From an uncultured Porphyromonadaceae bacterium (lineage in GTDB: Bacteria > Bacteroidota > Bacteroidia > Bacteroidales > Coprobacteraceae): a stretch of DNA of 64,000 nucleotides. Position numbers and translations under genes: made by a program. The notes under the pieces are model-generated. The model saw nothing but the letters and a program-made list of their open reading frames with translations, did no database searches and was not told the DNA's origin. This document shows positions 54,803 through 63,414 of this stretch, piece by piece (positions within the stretch are counted from its first letter, which is position 1; each line of letters begins with the position of its first letter). The stretch covers positions 47,369 to 111,368 of the forward strand of contig URAV01000006.1 of the NCBI GenBank assembly GCA_900545915.1, given 5' to 3'.

Positions 54803-54855
54803 TAAATACTTTTATAATAGTTTGTAAAACAGTTTAATAACTAAATTTTAGGATT

Positions 54856-56067
54856 ATGAAAATTAAAAATTTATTAGCAGTTTCTATGGCTGCATTTGTA
54901 TTATTGTCATGTAATGACTCAGACAATGGTTTGTCCGAACCTGCTGTTCAAGGTAAGAAAGCGACGATTACTGTAAATATTAAAGGAAACGCTGATACTC
55001 GTGCATTGAGTGGAGAAGTTTCCGGATCGACCGATGAGAATGCTATTAAATCGTTGGAGTTTTTTGTTTTTAATGCTGACGGTTCTTATCAAAAATATTT
55101 TAAACCAGAGGCTTTGGCTTCGAATAACCAGTATACATTTCTTGTCGACGCAGGAAATTTGACGATTCTTACTGCTGTTAATCAGAATTTGGGTGAACCT
55201 TCTCCTGCTCCTTCTCTGTTGGCTGATTTTAAAAAAAGTAGTCTTTATAAAGATTTGGTACTGGATGGTTCTAATTCCCGTGCAGATATAAGTACATCAA
55301 CGGGATTTGCTATGGCAGCAGAAGGGACGATTAATGTTGTAGAAGGAGAAACAAATACTCTAAACCTTACCGTTCGTCGTTTATTAAGTAAGATTGAAGC
55401 CCCTAAAGTAGATCCGTCAAGTCAGATTACAGCTCCTAAAGCTGATTTGCTCGAAATATTGGGACTCGGGACAAGTGGAACAGTTCCTGAAGATTTAAAA
55501 TGGACTTTTGATGGCTATATGGTTATCAATGGGATAAACCAATCGCGAGCTTTCGAATATAATGATCTTGAAAATTGGGTACGTTTTGAAACTGCATCTA
55601 ATTTCAAAACGACATTTTCTATAAATGGAGAAACTGTTGAAACTGTATACTCTACAAAAAATGATGATGCAGACGAAACGAAGAACGGTTTTTTGCCGGT
55701 TACCTATGAAAAGCCGGTTTATGTATATGAAAATGTACCGACGATTTTGCAAGGAGGTAATGGATCGGCTGCAACGGTATTTGATAAGGATGAGGTCGTA
55801 GCTTTTATTATTCAGGGAACATTTTCCGGTACAGGAGTGAGTGGAGTCACCCGTTATTGGAGAGTTAATTTATTGAAAGATGATGCATGGAAGATTTATC
55901 GTAACAGTATTTATCGTGTGACGATGAAAGATATTAAAACCGTAGGTTGGGCTACTCCGAAAGATGCTGAAGAAGAAGGGCCTGTGGTTAGTCCAGAGGA
56001 AAGTTCTATCTCTATCAATATTGAAGTCGCAAAATGGGATGTGAGAACCCAAAATGTTGATTTATAA
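54856..56067 (+). CDS. Major fimbrial subunit, Mfa1/FimA-like fimbrillin
   Basis: 403 residues. Lipoprotein signal ending LLSC (C19). Then a prodomain strand and a Thr-Arg-Ala site (R49-A50), matching the position where P. gingivalis Mfa1 is cut by an Arg-specific protease before donor-strand polymerisation. The N-terminal domain contains SLEFFVFNADGSYQKYF, and the C-terminus ends in strands IEVAKWDVRTQNVDL that can serve as the donor. Position after DUF3575-DUF3868 and before lipoprotein minor subunits identifies it as the shaft subunit. Repeat copy E follows it. Confidence 0.86.
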   Translation: MKIKNLLAVSMAAFVLLSCNDSDNGLSEPAVQGKKATITVNIKGNADTRALSGEVSGSTDENAIKSLEFFVFNADGSYQKYFKPEALASNNQYTFLVDAGNLTILTAVNQNLGEPSPAPSLLADFKKSSLYKDLVLDGSNSRADISTSTGFAMAAEGTINVVEGETNTLNLTVRRLLSKIEAPKVDPSSQITAPKADLLEILGLGTSGTVPEDLKWTFDGYMVINGINQSRAFEYNDLENWVRFETASNFKTTFSINGETVETVYSTKNDDADETKNGFLPVTYEKPVYVYENVPTILQGGNGSAATVFDKDEVVAFIIQGTFSGTGVSGVTRYWRVNLLKDDAWKIYRNSIYRVTMKDIKTVGWATPKDAEEEGPVVSPEESSISINIEVAKWDVRTQNVDL

Positions 56068-56120
56068 TCGAGATGAACGACTATTACCGTTATTCCTGAG
56101 GAGAATGTTATTTCAGCTTT

Positions 56121-56281
56121 AGAATTTGTTTAAATTTTCCTGTCTCTGACTTTTATGAGTCTTCTGGGAGTTGTTTTTTGTTCCTGTATGTTATGTAGTC
56201 TGTTACGCTCCTTATCGGAACAAAAAATGTACTTGGAAACAGTTTTCAAAAAGTCCCGTGGAAAACTTAAACAGACTCTTA
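56121..56281. repeat. Dispersed palindromic repeat, copy E (subfamily 2), inside the fimbrial operon
   Basis: About 161 bp. Left end AGAATTTGTTTAAATTTTCC, right end GAAAACTTAAACAGACTCT. Inner arms TTTTTTGTTCC and GGAACAAAAAA are complementary, and the loop shares GCTCCTTATCG with copy A. It fills the gap between the major subunit and the minor subunit genes. Confidence 0.72.
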
Positions 56282-56319
56282 GGAATAACGGTAAATAATT
56301 AATAGTAAATTGTTATATC

Positions 56320-57219
56320 GTGAAGAAAGTAATTCTGATATTGTTGATAATAATATCTTGCATGGGGTGTACTTACGAAGGTCCGCACTACGGCTGTGAT
56401 AGAGGATCTCTGAATTTGGTCTTCACGTATGAGGGTAATACTGACAATTTTGATCTATCGGTAGCCAGTGATATAGAATTGTATTTGTATAATAGTGAAG
56501 GTAATAAGATAGAAATGAGGCATATTCCTTATAATGATATAAAAGGAGGGCAACCTTATTCTTTTGAGTTGCAATATACAGGAACTACATATCTCGTAGC
56601 ATGGACTTTATCGGGAGATAAAGATATTGATAAAGAACCGCTTATGTTTCTTAATGAAGAAAATTATTCAGAGATAAGATTTGCAATGAGTAAAAAAACA
56701 ATGCGGCAATCGCAGATGTATAATGGTTCTGCACAAGACCTTTTTTGGAAGAATCTTATTTTTGATTCAAATCCTTTGGAAGAAAAAAATGTAAATGTTG
56801 AGGTTAAGAAACTGTTATGCAATATTACTGTCACAATAGAAGAGGGAAACAGTTTTAAGATTCAGTATCCTGGGGAACTCAGAGTGAATATTTGGGGATC
56901 GTCAGATTCATACCATGTTTCTGAAAACCAACAATCTGGTGACGGGATTGTGATAGAAGATAAATTTTCTTATATCGAGAGTCGTGATGAATATGTTTCC
57001 GAGAATAAGGTATTACCGGCTTCTATAGATTCGGAGAGTGGTGAGGAAGATAACATTGTGGTCACGCTTTTTGAGGATGGAATAGCCCGATTGAGAGTAG
57101 ATACAGAAGCTAAAGCACGAGAAGGTTCTCAAATAGATATTGTGATCAGACCTACGAAGCAGGAGGCAATTATTACGGTCGATTCATGGCAGATTCGTAA
57201 AGCTTTGGTCATGCTTTAA
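56320..57219 (+). CDS. Fimbrial anchor subunit, FimB/Mfa2-like lipoprotein
   Basis: 299 residues, starting at a GTG. Lipoprotein signal with lipobox IISC (C14) or C17. Mature part: RGSLNLVFTYEGNTDNFDL, IELYLYNSEGNKIEMRHI and FELQYTGTTYLVAWTL, the two-domain transthyretin-like layout of FimB/Mfa2. It has no Thr-Arg maturation site like its neighbours, consistent with a subunit that keeps its lipid and ends the fibre at the cell surface. The role is inferred from the family and from the missing processing site. Confidence 0.8.
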   Translation: MKKVILILLIIISCMGCTYEGPHYGCDRGSLNLVFTYEGNTDNFDLSVASDIELYLYNSEGNKIEMRHIPYNDIKGGQPYSFELQYTGTTYLVAWTLSGDKDIDKEPLMFLNEENYSEIRFAMSKKTMRQSQMYNGSAQDLFWKNLIFDSNPLEEKNVNVEVKKLLCNITVTIEEGNSFKIQYPGELRVNIWGSSDSYHVSENQQSGDGIVIEDKFSYIESRDEYVSENKVLPASIDSESGEEDNIVVTLFEDGIARLRVDTEAKAREGSQIDIVIRPTKQEAIITVDSWQIRKALVML

Positions 57220-57232
57220 AAATAATAATAGT

Positions 57233-58675
57233 ATGAAAAATTTATCTATATTACAGATTGTTTTTGTATTAGTAGGATTCTACTCTTGTCAAAATAAACT
57301 TGATGATGAATCGTCAGTTGCTTATTCTTCTGGAGAGTCTGAAGTTGAAATATCTATTTTGACGGATTTTACAACCCGTAGTGTTGAACTGTCTGTTCCG
57401 GATGAAAGTATTATCGATGACCTTGATGTACTGCTTTTTGATTCTAATGGAAAATTTCTTTGCTGGCGAACTACTTTTAAAATAAATGGAAAGTTACGAA
57501 CTACTCTTCCGGTGGGAGAAGGTTATGATGCCTATTTTTTTGCTAATTGTCGTTCGTTTATTGAGAAGTTGCTTCCTGATGAGGCTGCTGTTATCCGATA
57601 TAAAGGGGTTGCCGATTGGGAAATATTCCGAAAAGAGTTGGTCGATATAGCTCCTCAAAGGCTCTTACAGAATGGTACGTCTTTTACAAGTTTACCTATG
57701 TGGGGAATTTTGAAGGGACAGGAAGTAAAAGATGGAGTGATTAATTATTGGCCATTACTTAGTCTTATTCGTTCGGTAGCTTCAGTAGATATTTATGTGT
57801 CTGCCAATATTGATGATTTTAAGCTAAATGATGCTACTTTATATCATGTTCCGGATAGAGGTTTTTTAGGTAATAGTTCGGATAATATCATAAACAATCA
57901 GGTTCAAACGGCCGATTCTCCTATAGATATGAAAACTATTTTGACTTTAGAATCAAATAACTATGATGAGATTAACCGATCTATTGCAAATAAACTTTAT
58001 TTATATGATAATGATACTGAAAACGAATTTGGAAATCAAAAACATACTCGTTTGGTGATTGGGGCTCAATATAAGGGTACGAAATATTATTATCCTATAG
58101 ATTTTGAGAGTTCTGAAACGGATAAACTTGTTGAAATCGTACGAAATAGAAAATATGTATTCAATATTAATTCGGTTAGCGGTCCTGGATATACCGATAA
58201 GGAAACTGCTGCCGAACAGCCTTCTATTCATTTGAATGTCAATGTGGTCGAGTGGAGTATGGCTGCAGGACAAATGGGATCGAGCGGAAATTACTATTTG
58301 TGGACAGAAAGTCGTGTGGTTACGTTATACCGTGATCTGAATTCATCTGTTGTTGTCGGAGTGGAAAGTAATATTCTCTCTAAAGTTATAGACTTGTCGT
58401 TTAAAACCGATGTGAATGGGCCTGTTCATGTGTTGACGAACGGTATTCAGAATAATCGTTTTAAAATCGAATTGATTGATGATGAAGACGGATATCCAAA
58501 GAGTCTTAGAATAACGGCATTAGGAGAATTTGATCCAACAATGGCTGCTGCTAATTCTGATACTCTTGTGTTACTTTCCGGAAGAATCAGGTTAGAAATA
58601 CAGATCTTACGTTATAATAAAGGTGTAAATGACTGGGAATTGGATGGAGATATTAACGTTGATTTAGGAGAATAA
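57233..58675 (+). CDS. Minor fimbrial subunit lipoprotein (Mfa/Fim accessory type)
   Basis: 480 residues. Signal ends at GFYSC (C19). The mature start has DFTTRSVEL with the Thr-Arg pair at R49, as in the major subunit. LDVLLFDSNGKFLCWRTTF is the fimbrillin-type strand pattern, and VNVVEWSMAAGQM is a fimbrillin-like final strand of the second domain. About 130 further residues (350-480) form an extra beta domain. It is probably a tip-complex or adaptor subunit between shaft and tip. Which Mfa3/4/5 or FimC/D/E protein it equals cannot be said. Confidence 0.72.
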   Translation: MKNLSILQIVFVLVGFYSCQNKLDDESSVAYSSGESEVEISILTDFTTRSVELSVPDESIIDDLDVLLFDSNGKFLCWRTTFKINGKLRTTLPVGEGYDAYFFANCRSFIEKLLPDEAAVIRYKGVADWEIFRKELVDIAPQRLLQNGTSFTSLPMWGILKGQEVKDGVINYWPLLSLIRSVASVDIYVSANIDDFKLNDATLYHVPDRGFLGNSSDNIINNQVQTADSPIDMKTILTLESNNYDEINRSIANKLYLYDNDTENEFGNQKHTRLVIGAQYKGTKYYYPIDFESSETDKLVEIVRNRKYVFNINSVSGPGYTDKETAAEQPSIHLNVNVVEWSMAAGQMGSSGNYYLWTESRVVTLYRDLNSSVVVGVESNILSKVIDLSFKTDVNGPVHVLTNGIQNNRFKIELIDDEDGYPKSLRITALGEFDPTMAAANSDTLVLLSGRIRLEIQILRYNKGVNDWELDGDINVDLGE

Positions 58676-58704
58676 TTGATATGTATAACGATAAAAATTA
58701 TAGT

Positions 58705-61700
58705 ATGAAAAAAATATTGTGGTATGTTTTCCTTTTGACAACGGCTGTTTTTACGTCTTGTAGAATAGATGATGAAGATCGGTTTTCTTCAGGAAAGAAC
58801 GGTAAATTGATTATAAATTTCAGTGTTCAAGATCCTACCAGTGGATTGGCAACACGAGCGGCAATAGCTCCTGAGGAAGGTGAGGAAAATGTAAAGACGA
58901 TCGATTTGATCTTTTTTGAATCGAATAATAATGGTACGGGGATTTTTAAAGGTTGGAAAGAGTTGTCTGCCACATCGGAGAATCCGTTGGTGATGAATAC
59001 TGATATGGCATTTGATTTTTCTGATCTTGGACTAAATATGACAGATGCTTATGATATTTTGGTAGTAGCCAATATTGGCGATAACTATTTATCTGCAGAT
59101 AGTTCTCAGACTTTGGATGAGTGGAAAGCTGCGATTAAAAGTAAAAATTTTAAAGAAGCAAAAGCCGATGTTCAGGTATTTCTGACAGGTACGGATGAAA
59201 ACGCACCGGAATATACGACTAAACCGTTAGAAAGCGAGGCATTATTGATGAGTACTTCATTAAGAAAAGAGTCTCAGGATACAAAAATCAGCATAGTATT
59301 GCAGCGTGCTGTTTCCCGTTTTGACGTTTATAATTCGGCTGCTGGATATACCCTTGAGTCAGTGTCGGTCTGGAATGCATATCCGTCTCTTTTTGTCTGG
59401 AATGGAGAACCGAATTCTTTCGATAAAAAAGCGAAACGTATTACAAGACTTTATGGTGTGGAGAATAAAGCTGATGGTAATATTGTCGGAAAATTGTATG
59501 CTTTTGAGAATTATGTAGCATCTCCTAAGCAAAACGATGAGGTTACGACCTGCTTGATTATTGGTGTAAGAAATAATAGCTCCGGTACGATTTCATATCA
59601 TCGAACCAATGTGCACCCGCTTGAATCAGGACAGTCGCTCAAACGTAACAATGTATATAAATTGACTATAAATTCAGTTAAAAAAGAAGGTTATACTACA
59701 GAACTGGAAGCTTATAAAGGGGAGACAGCATCGTTAAGTTATTCTATTAATTATTGGGATATGGACAGTCATGGTACTGTACAGTTTGACGGAGACAATA
59801 TTTTGGCTATACCGACAAAAAAAGTAATGTTTACTCCTAATGGAGGCAGTTACAATTTGGGGATATTCACTTTTGGAGAGGGAACATTGTCTCTTAGTAA
59901 AAAAGTGCTTGATGACGGTATATCTGTTAGTTTGAACGGTAAGACATTGACAGTCACAGCTACAATGTTGAATGATGTAAAAGATGAACGTAATGGTATT
60001 GTCGAACTTACGTTTGGCAATTTGAAGGCAACTATCGATATCGTTCAGTTAGAAGGAGGAGATCTTTATTTGAAGTTGAATCCTAAAAGTATACCTAATT
60101 TTGCAAATGGCGCAGGTGTCGCAGCACCTTCTATCGCCGTAGAGGGTTCGGGAGACTGGAATGCTACTATTTATCCTCCGGGTGCAGGAGCATTCTTTTC
60201 TTTCGTGCAAACCGGTACTTCTGCCGTAACCGATTATGATAGTGATAAGGCTTTTAATAACATTATTCCGATCTATACTCATACAGCCAACACAGCGACC
60301 GCTCCTCGTTACGGTTTTTTGGTAGTCAGTCTGAAGGAAGATCCTTCGGTACAGAGTACAATGTTGTTGATTCAAAATGGAGAACCCGGATTTGAATTGA
60401 CTCCGTCTGTATCTTCTATTGATTTTGAATATGATGGAGAATTGACAATTACAGGGAATAATACTAATACTTTTCTTGTCAATCCGGGATTGAATACCGA
60501 TGGAACTTCTGTGAACCAGTGGCGATATGTTCTTGAAGGTGATAATACTGGTGCATTTGAAATAAAAGATGTTCATGACGACGCGAATTTAAAACTTAAC
60601 CGCATAACCGTGACGGCAAAAGAGAATGCAAGTAATAATACTTTGAATGCCAGACTGCATTTAGAGTTAGTAGCCGATCCTAATGTAAAATCTCAAGTGA
60701 TTACAATCACTCAAAAACCGATGACTTTAAATACGGGTATTGTAGGTAATACATTATACGTATCTGAAAATAAGGATGAAACACAGTTCGTAAATTTGCA
60801 AAGCGGTAAGAATATGAAGTGGATTGCAGAACTGGAACAACCAGAACCGGCATTGGCTCATACTTATGTCGTAAAAATGCTTGGAGAAAATGGTACGGAA
60901 ATGCCGTGGGGAACTGAATATGCAATAGGAACTAAATTTAAGATTCAATTGCCTAAAACTTTATATAAAGATGCAAACCGTGATATAACTTATCATGTGA
61001 AATTGACTTTGGTAGGGACAGATGTTTCGACTCGTCTTGCAGTTGTTAGGACAGTGCTTAAACCTATAGCGATTAATGTTGCCAATCTTTATGGAGGATA
61101 CGGCGCATTAGGAAATGGAATTTTGAGTATGTTCCGAGATTATGGTAATTATCCGACATTCTTTGGTCCTCAGGGAATAGTTTATACACCGGTAACGCCT
61201 ACTTTGCCAAATAACGAAAGTAACAGTGCCGGAGTAGGTGCTAATATTCCTGATAATGTCAATGTCCTTTTCTCAGGAAGATATGCGACTTCAGTTTCTA
61301 ATTACTATGATAATTTGGTTACTTGGTTAGAGAATAGTCCTAATAAAAACAGATTTGCTGTGATTTCTCTTGATAATAGTAATTCAGAAAATCAAGCATT
61401 ATTTGCAAAATTTGCTTCTTGGGGTTATAAATACAGAGGGAATAGCGGATCGAATGCGACTTGGGTGACGGCTCATACCAATGATCCGGTATGGGATTAT
61501 ATAGTTAAGAATGGGCCGTTCAGCAATTACAATCCCTCTCGACAAATTAATTTTAACGCATCGTTTTATAGGGATGGAATAAGCGGAACTTTTGATGTCC
61601 CGGCTGGAGTAACTAACGTATTGGAAGTTGCGGGTAATGGTTGCTCTTTATCTATTGATTTGCAAAAAAGAGTCATATTTATCGGAGATACTCAACATAC

Positions 61701-61845
61701 CAATACGTGGACACCAACCTATAACGGTTTGGCGACTGTTACGGATAATGAGTATTATGGTCGCGGAGTATTGTGGGCTACTCTATGGGCAATAATTTAT
61801 AATACGGCTCAGTATGGAGATCATTTTACGGATGCACTTAAGTGA
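58705..61845 (+). CDS. Very large fimbrial tip protein, putative adhesin
   Basis: 1046 residues from the ATG at 58705 (an ATG at 58681 is also in frame, but the signal peptide fits the second). Lipoprotein signal ends FTSC (C19); Thr-Arg site at R51. Residues about 35-375 are fimbrillin-like (IDLIFFESNNNGTGIFKGW; later SYSINYWDMD). Residues about 380-780 are Ig-like repeats resembling BACON domains. The last 250 residues form a predicted alpha/beta domain (VANLYGGYGALGNGILSMF, KRVIFIGDTQHTNTW) of no family I can name. It ends the operon before a terminator. Confidence 0.75.
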   Translation: MKKILWYVFLLTTAVFTSCRIDDEDRFSSGKNGKLIINFSVQDPTSGLATRAAIAPEEGEENVKTIDLIFFESNNNGTGIFKGWKELSATSENPLVMNTDMAFDFSDLGLNMTDAYDILVVANIGDNYLSADSSQTLDEWKAAIKSKNFKEAKADVQVFLTGTDENAPEYTTKPLESEALLMSTSLRKESQDTKISIVLQRAVSRFDVYNSAAGYTLESVSVWNAYPSLFVWNGEPNSFDKKAKRITRLYGVENKADGNIVGKLYAFENYVASPKQNDEVTTCLIIGVRNNSSGTISYHRTNVHPLESGQSLKRNNVYKLTINSVKKEGYTTELEAYKGETASLSYSINYWDMDSHGTVQFDGDNILAIPTKKVMFTPNGGSYNLGIFTFGEGTLSLSKKVLDDGISVSLNGKTLTVTATMLNDVKDERNGIVELTFGNLKATIDIVQLEGGDLYLKLNPKSIPNFANGAGVAAPSIAVEGSGDWNATIYPPGAGAFFSFVQTGTSAVTDYDSDKAFNNIIPIYTHTANTATAPRYGFLVVSLKEDPSVQSTMLLIQNGEPGFELTPSVSSIDFEYDGELTITGNNTNTFLVNPGLNTDGTSVNQWRYVLEGDNTGAFEIKDVHDDANLKLNRITVTAKENASNNTLNARLHLELVADPNVKSQVITITQKPMTLNTGIVGNTLYVSENKDETQFVNLQSGKNMKWIAELEQPEPALAHTYVVKMLGENGTEMPWGTEYAIGTKFKIQLPKTLYKDANRDITYHVKLTLVGTDVSTRLAVVRTVLKPIAINVANLYGGYGALGNGILSMFRDYGNYPTFFGPQGIVYTPVTPTLPNNESNSAGVGANIPDNVNVLFSGRYATSVSNYYDNLVTWLENSPNKNRFAVISLDNSNSENQALFAKFASWGYKYRGNSGSNATWVTAHTNDPVWDYIVKNGPFSNYNPSRQINFNASFYRDGISGTFDVPAGVTNVLEVAGNGCSLSIDLQKRVIFIGDTQHTNTWTPTYNGLATVTDNEYYGRGVLWATLWAIIYNTAQYGDHFTDALK

Positions 61846-61878
61846 TGTTAATTATAATGCTCGATAATTAAATAGATA

Positions 61879-61920
61879 AAACTTATCCGAGACTATATCA
61901 ATATTGTCTCGGATAAGTTT
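61879..61920 (+). terminator. Terminator of the fimbrial operon
   Basis: AAACTTATCCGAGAC (61879-61893), 12-nt loop, GTCTCGGATAAGTTT (61906-61920), then TTTATTT. Confidence 0.92.
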
Positions 61921-62003
61921 TTTATTTATATTATTTGGATAGAGTTTAATTGCGTATTGCTCTGATTTAAATATATATAGCTTTTGATAATCGATATTTA
62001 TCG

Positions 62004-63242
62004 TTATCTGTTATTAGTCAAAAAATCATATATTTCTTTTGCGTAACGTCTTCCTACCGGTATAGGTTTGGGTAGCCCTTTTAACCAAATCTCCTGTTTA
62101 GAAAATTTTTGTACACGGTTTGCAGGTACGAGAAATGAACGGTGTACCCTTAGAAAGGTGTTTTTGGGTAACATTTTATGAATAGTTTTAATATTGAGCC
62201 GTGATATTACGCTATTACCGTTTATTCTGTATATTTTACAGTAATTCTCTAAAGCCTCGATATAGAAAATATCGGATAACAATATGTTTATGTTGTTATA
62301 TTCCTGCTTGACAACGATTGTCTCCTGATCGTTCTTATTGTTCCATACCGAAATATTCCGTATGGCTTTTTCAATTGCCCTGTCGAAACGGTCATAAGCT
62401 ATAGGTTTATGCAGAAAATCTACTGCATCAAGATTAAAGCCGTCAAGGGCATATTGAGCATGAGCTGTAGTAAATATCAAACAACAGTTATGTGGCAGCT
62501 TTTTTGCAATTTCCAATCCGTTAAGACTGTTCATCTCTATATCGAGAAATACTATATCGGGTTTATCTTTTTTTATTTCTTCAAATCTTTCATCATCTAC
62601 CCACATTGTCTTTCTCATTCTCTCGTCATCAATTCTGACAATCTCAATTTTATCTGGGTTTATTCTTTTGATTACATCTTTTAGCTTTTCAACTGATTCA
62701 GCATCATCATTATATTTTTTAATTATAGTAATTTCAAATATAAATTTACCATTATACTGTTGATTAAATTCAACCATATTATCAATATACTCTTCTAATG
62801 TATAATCTTCTATTGGTCTTTGTATCTTTTTAAAATCTTTTTCTGTTATTGTTTTAATTTCTCCAATAACTTCATCACACTTGTTTGCTATGTTTATATA
62901 CTCTTTTTTAGAAAGTATATATCCATTAGAAAGTAATCTCACCTTTAATCCTTTTGATTTTATAAAATCTAGAATTGATTCTACTTTGTTATTAACTAAG
63001 GCCTCTCCTTTTGAGTTGATAAACACTAAGTCTGGATTTGTAGTATCTATCATATTTTCTAATTCAGCAAGTGCCACATCATAATCTTCAAATTGTGTTG
63101 GTACATCAATTTTATTTTTTGATCTACCAATTGGACAAAATACACAATCAAAATTACAGTATTTTTCTGGTAGTATATTAATTTCTAATACTCTTTTCCC
63201 TTCTTCAACATAAACATCCTTATAACTAAAATTATTTTTCAT
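62004..63242 (-). CDS. Chimeric ORF: radical SAM N-terminus joined to LytTR response-regulator C-terminus
   Basis: 412-residue open frame made of two unrelated halves. Residues 1 to about 222 are a radical SAM protein with the iron-sulfur motif CNFDCVFC (C29, C33, C36) and clostridial codon use. Residues from about 226 on are a Bacteroidales LytTR regulator, entered in the middle of its receiver domain: phospho-acceptor D234 in FLDIEM and Lys in LHKPI are present, but the acidic pair at the domain start is gone. The LytTR domain is complete (IEALENYCKIY, RVHRSFLVPA). Neither half can fold normally. Most likely an assembly joint; not a believable fusion enzyme. Confidence 0.8.
   Translation of the reverse strand: MKNNFSYKDVYVEEGKRVLEINILPEKYCNFDCVFCPIGRSKNKIDVPTQFEDYDVALAELENMIDTTNPDLVFINSKGEALVNNKVESILDFIKSKGLKVRLLSNGYILSKKEYINIANKCDEVIGEIKTITEKDFKKIQRPIEDYTLEEYIDNMVEFNQQYNGKFIFEITIIKKYNDDAESVEKLKDVIKRINPDKIEIVRIDDERMRKTMWVDDERFEEIKKDKPDIVFLDIEMNSLNGLEIAKKLPHNCCLIFTTAHAQYALDGFNLDAVDFLHKPIAYDRFDRAIEKAIRNISVWNNKNDQETIVVKQEYNNINILLSDIFYIEALENYCKIYRINGNSVISRLNIKTIHKMLPKNTFLRVHRSFLVPANRVQKFSKQEIWLKGLPKPIPVGRRYAKEIYDFLTNNR
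62560..62585. other. Junction between Bacteroidales and clostridial-like DNA
   Basis: Left of here, sequence is Bacteroidales-like; right of it, base composition and codon choice become much more A/T-rich and the signals are of Firmicutes type. The joint lies in an A/T-rich run encoding EEIKKDK, where both parents could share a few bases. Confidence 0.75.
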
Positions 63243-63250
63243 TTTAATAA

Positions 63251-63260
63251 CCCTCCTTTA
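63251..63260 (-). promoter_or_regulatory. Firmicutes-style Shine-Dalgarno of the radical SAM gene
   Basis: Minus strand AAAGGAGGG, about 9 nt before the ATG at 63242. Such strong sites are almost absent from the Bacteroidales genes of this window. Confidence 0.8.
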
Positions 63261-63270
63261 ATCTAAATAA

Positions 63271-63366
63271 AAAATTCACTTCGTTCATATCGCCAACGAA
63301 TCAAAGATTCCGTTGCTTAAAATTCACTTCGTTCATGGCGCCAACGAATCAAAGATTCCGTTGCTT
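63271..63366. repeat. Two tandem 48-bp repeats
   Basis: 63271-63318 and 63319-63366 differ at two positions (CATATCGCC versus CATGGCGCC). Each contains CAACGAATC and GATTCCGTTG, which can pair as a small hairpin. They lie between the riboswitch terminator and the radical SAM start. Confidence 0.9.
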
Positions 63367-63374
63367 AAATAAAA

Positions 63375-63414
63375 AAAAGCCTGGGAAATATAATTAAATA
63401 TCTCCCAGGCTTTT
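63375..63414 (-). terminator. Terminator of the riboswitch expression platform
   Basis: Arms AAAAGCCTGGGA (63375-63386) and TCCCAGGCTTTT (63403-63414), followed on the minus strand by a run of T. The upstream arm (GCCTGGGAGA on the minus strand) is also part of the aptamer, so ligand binding would break the terminator. Confidence 0.88.

Noticed and set aside
62004..63242. A new radical SAM-LytTR signalling fusion
   Set aside because: Both halves are truncated inside domains, and composition, codon use and ribosome binding site change at the joint; a chimera explains this better.
63271..63366. Start of a CRISPR array
   Set aside because: Only two directly abutting copies with no spacers; no cas genes nearby.
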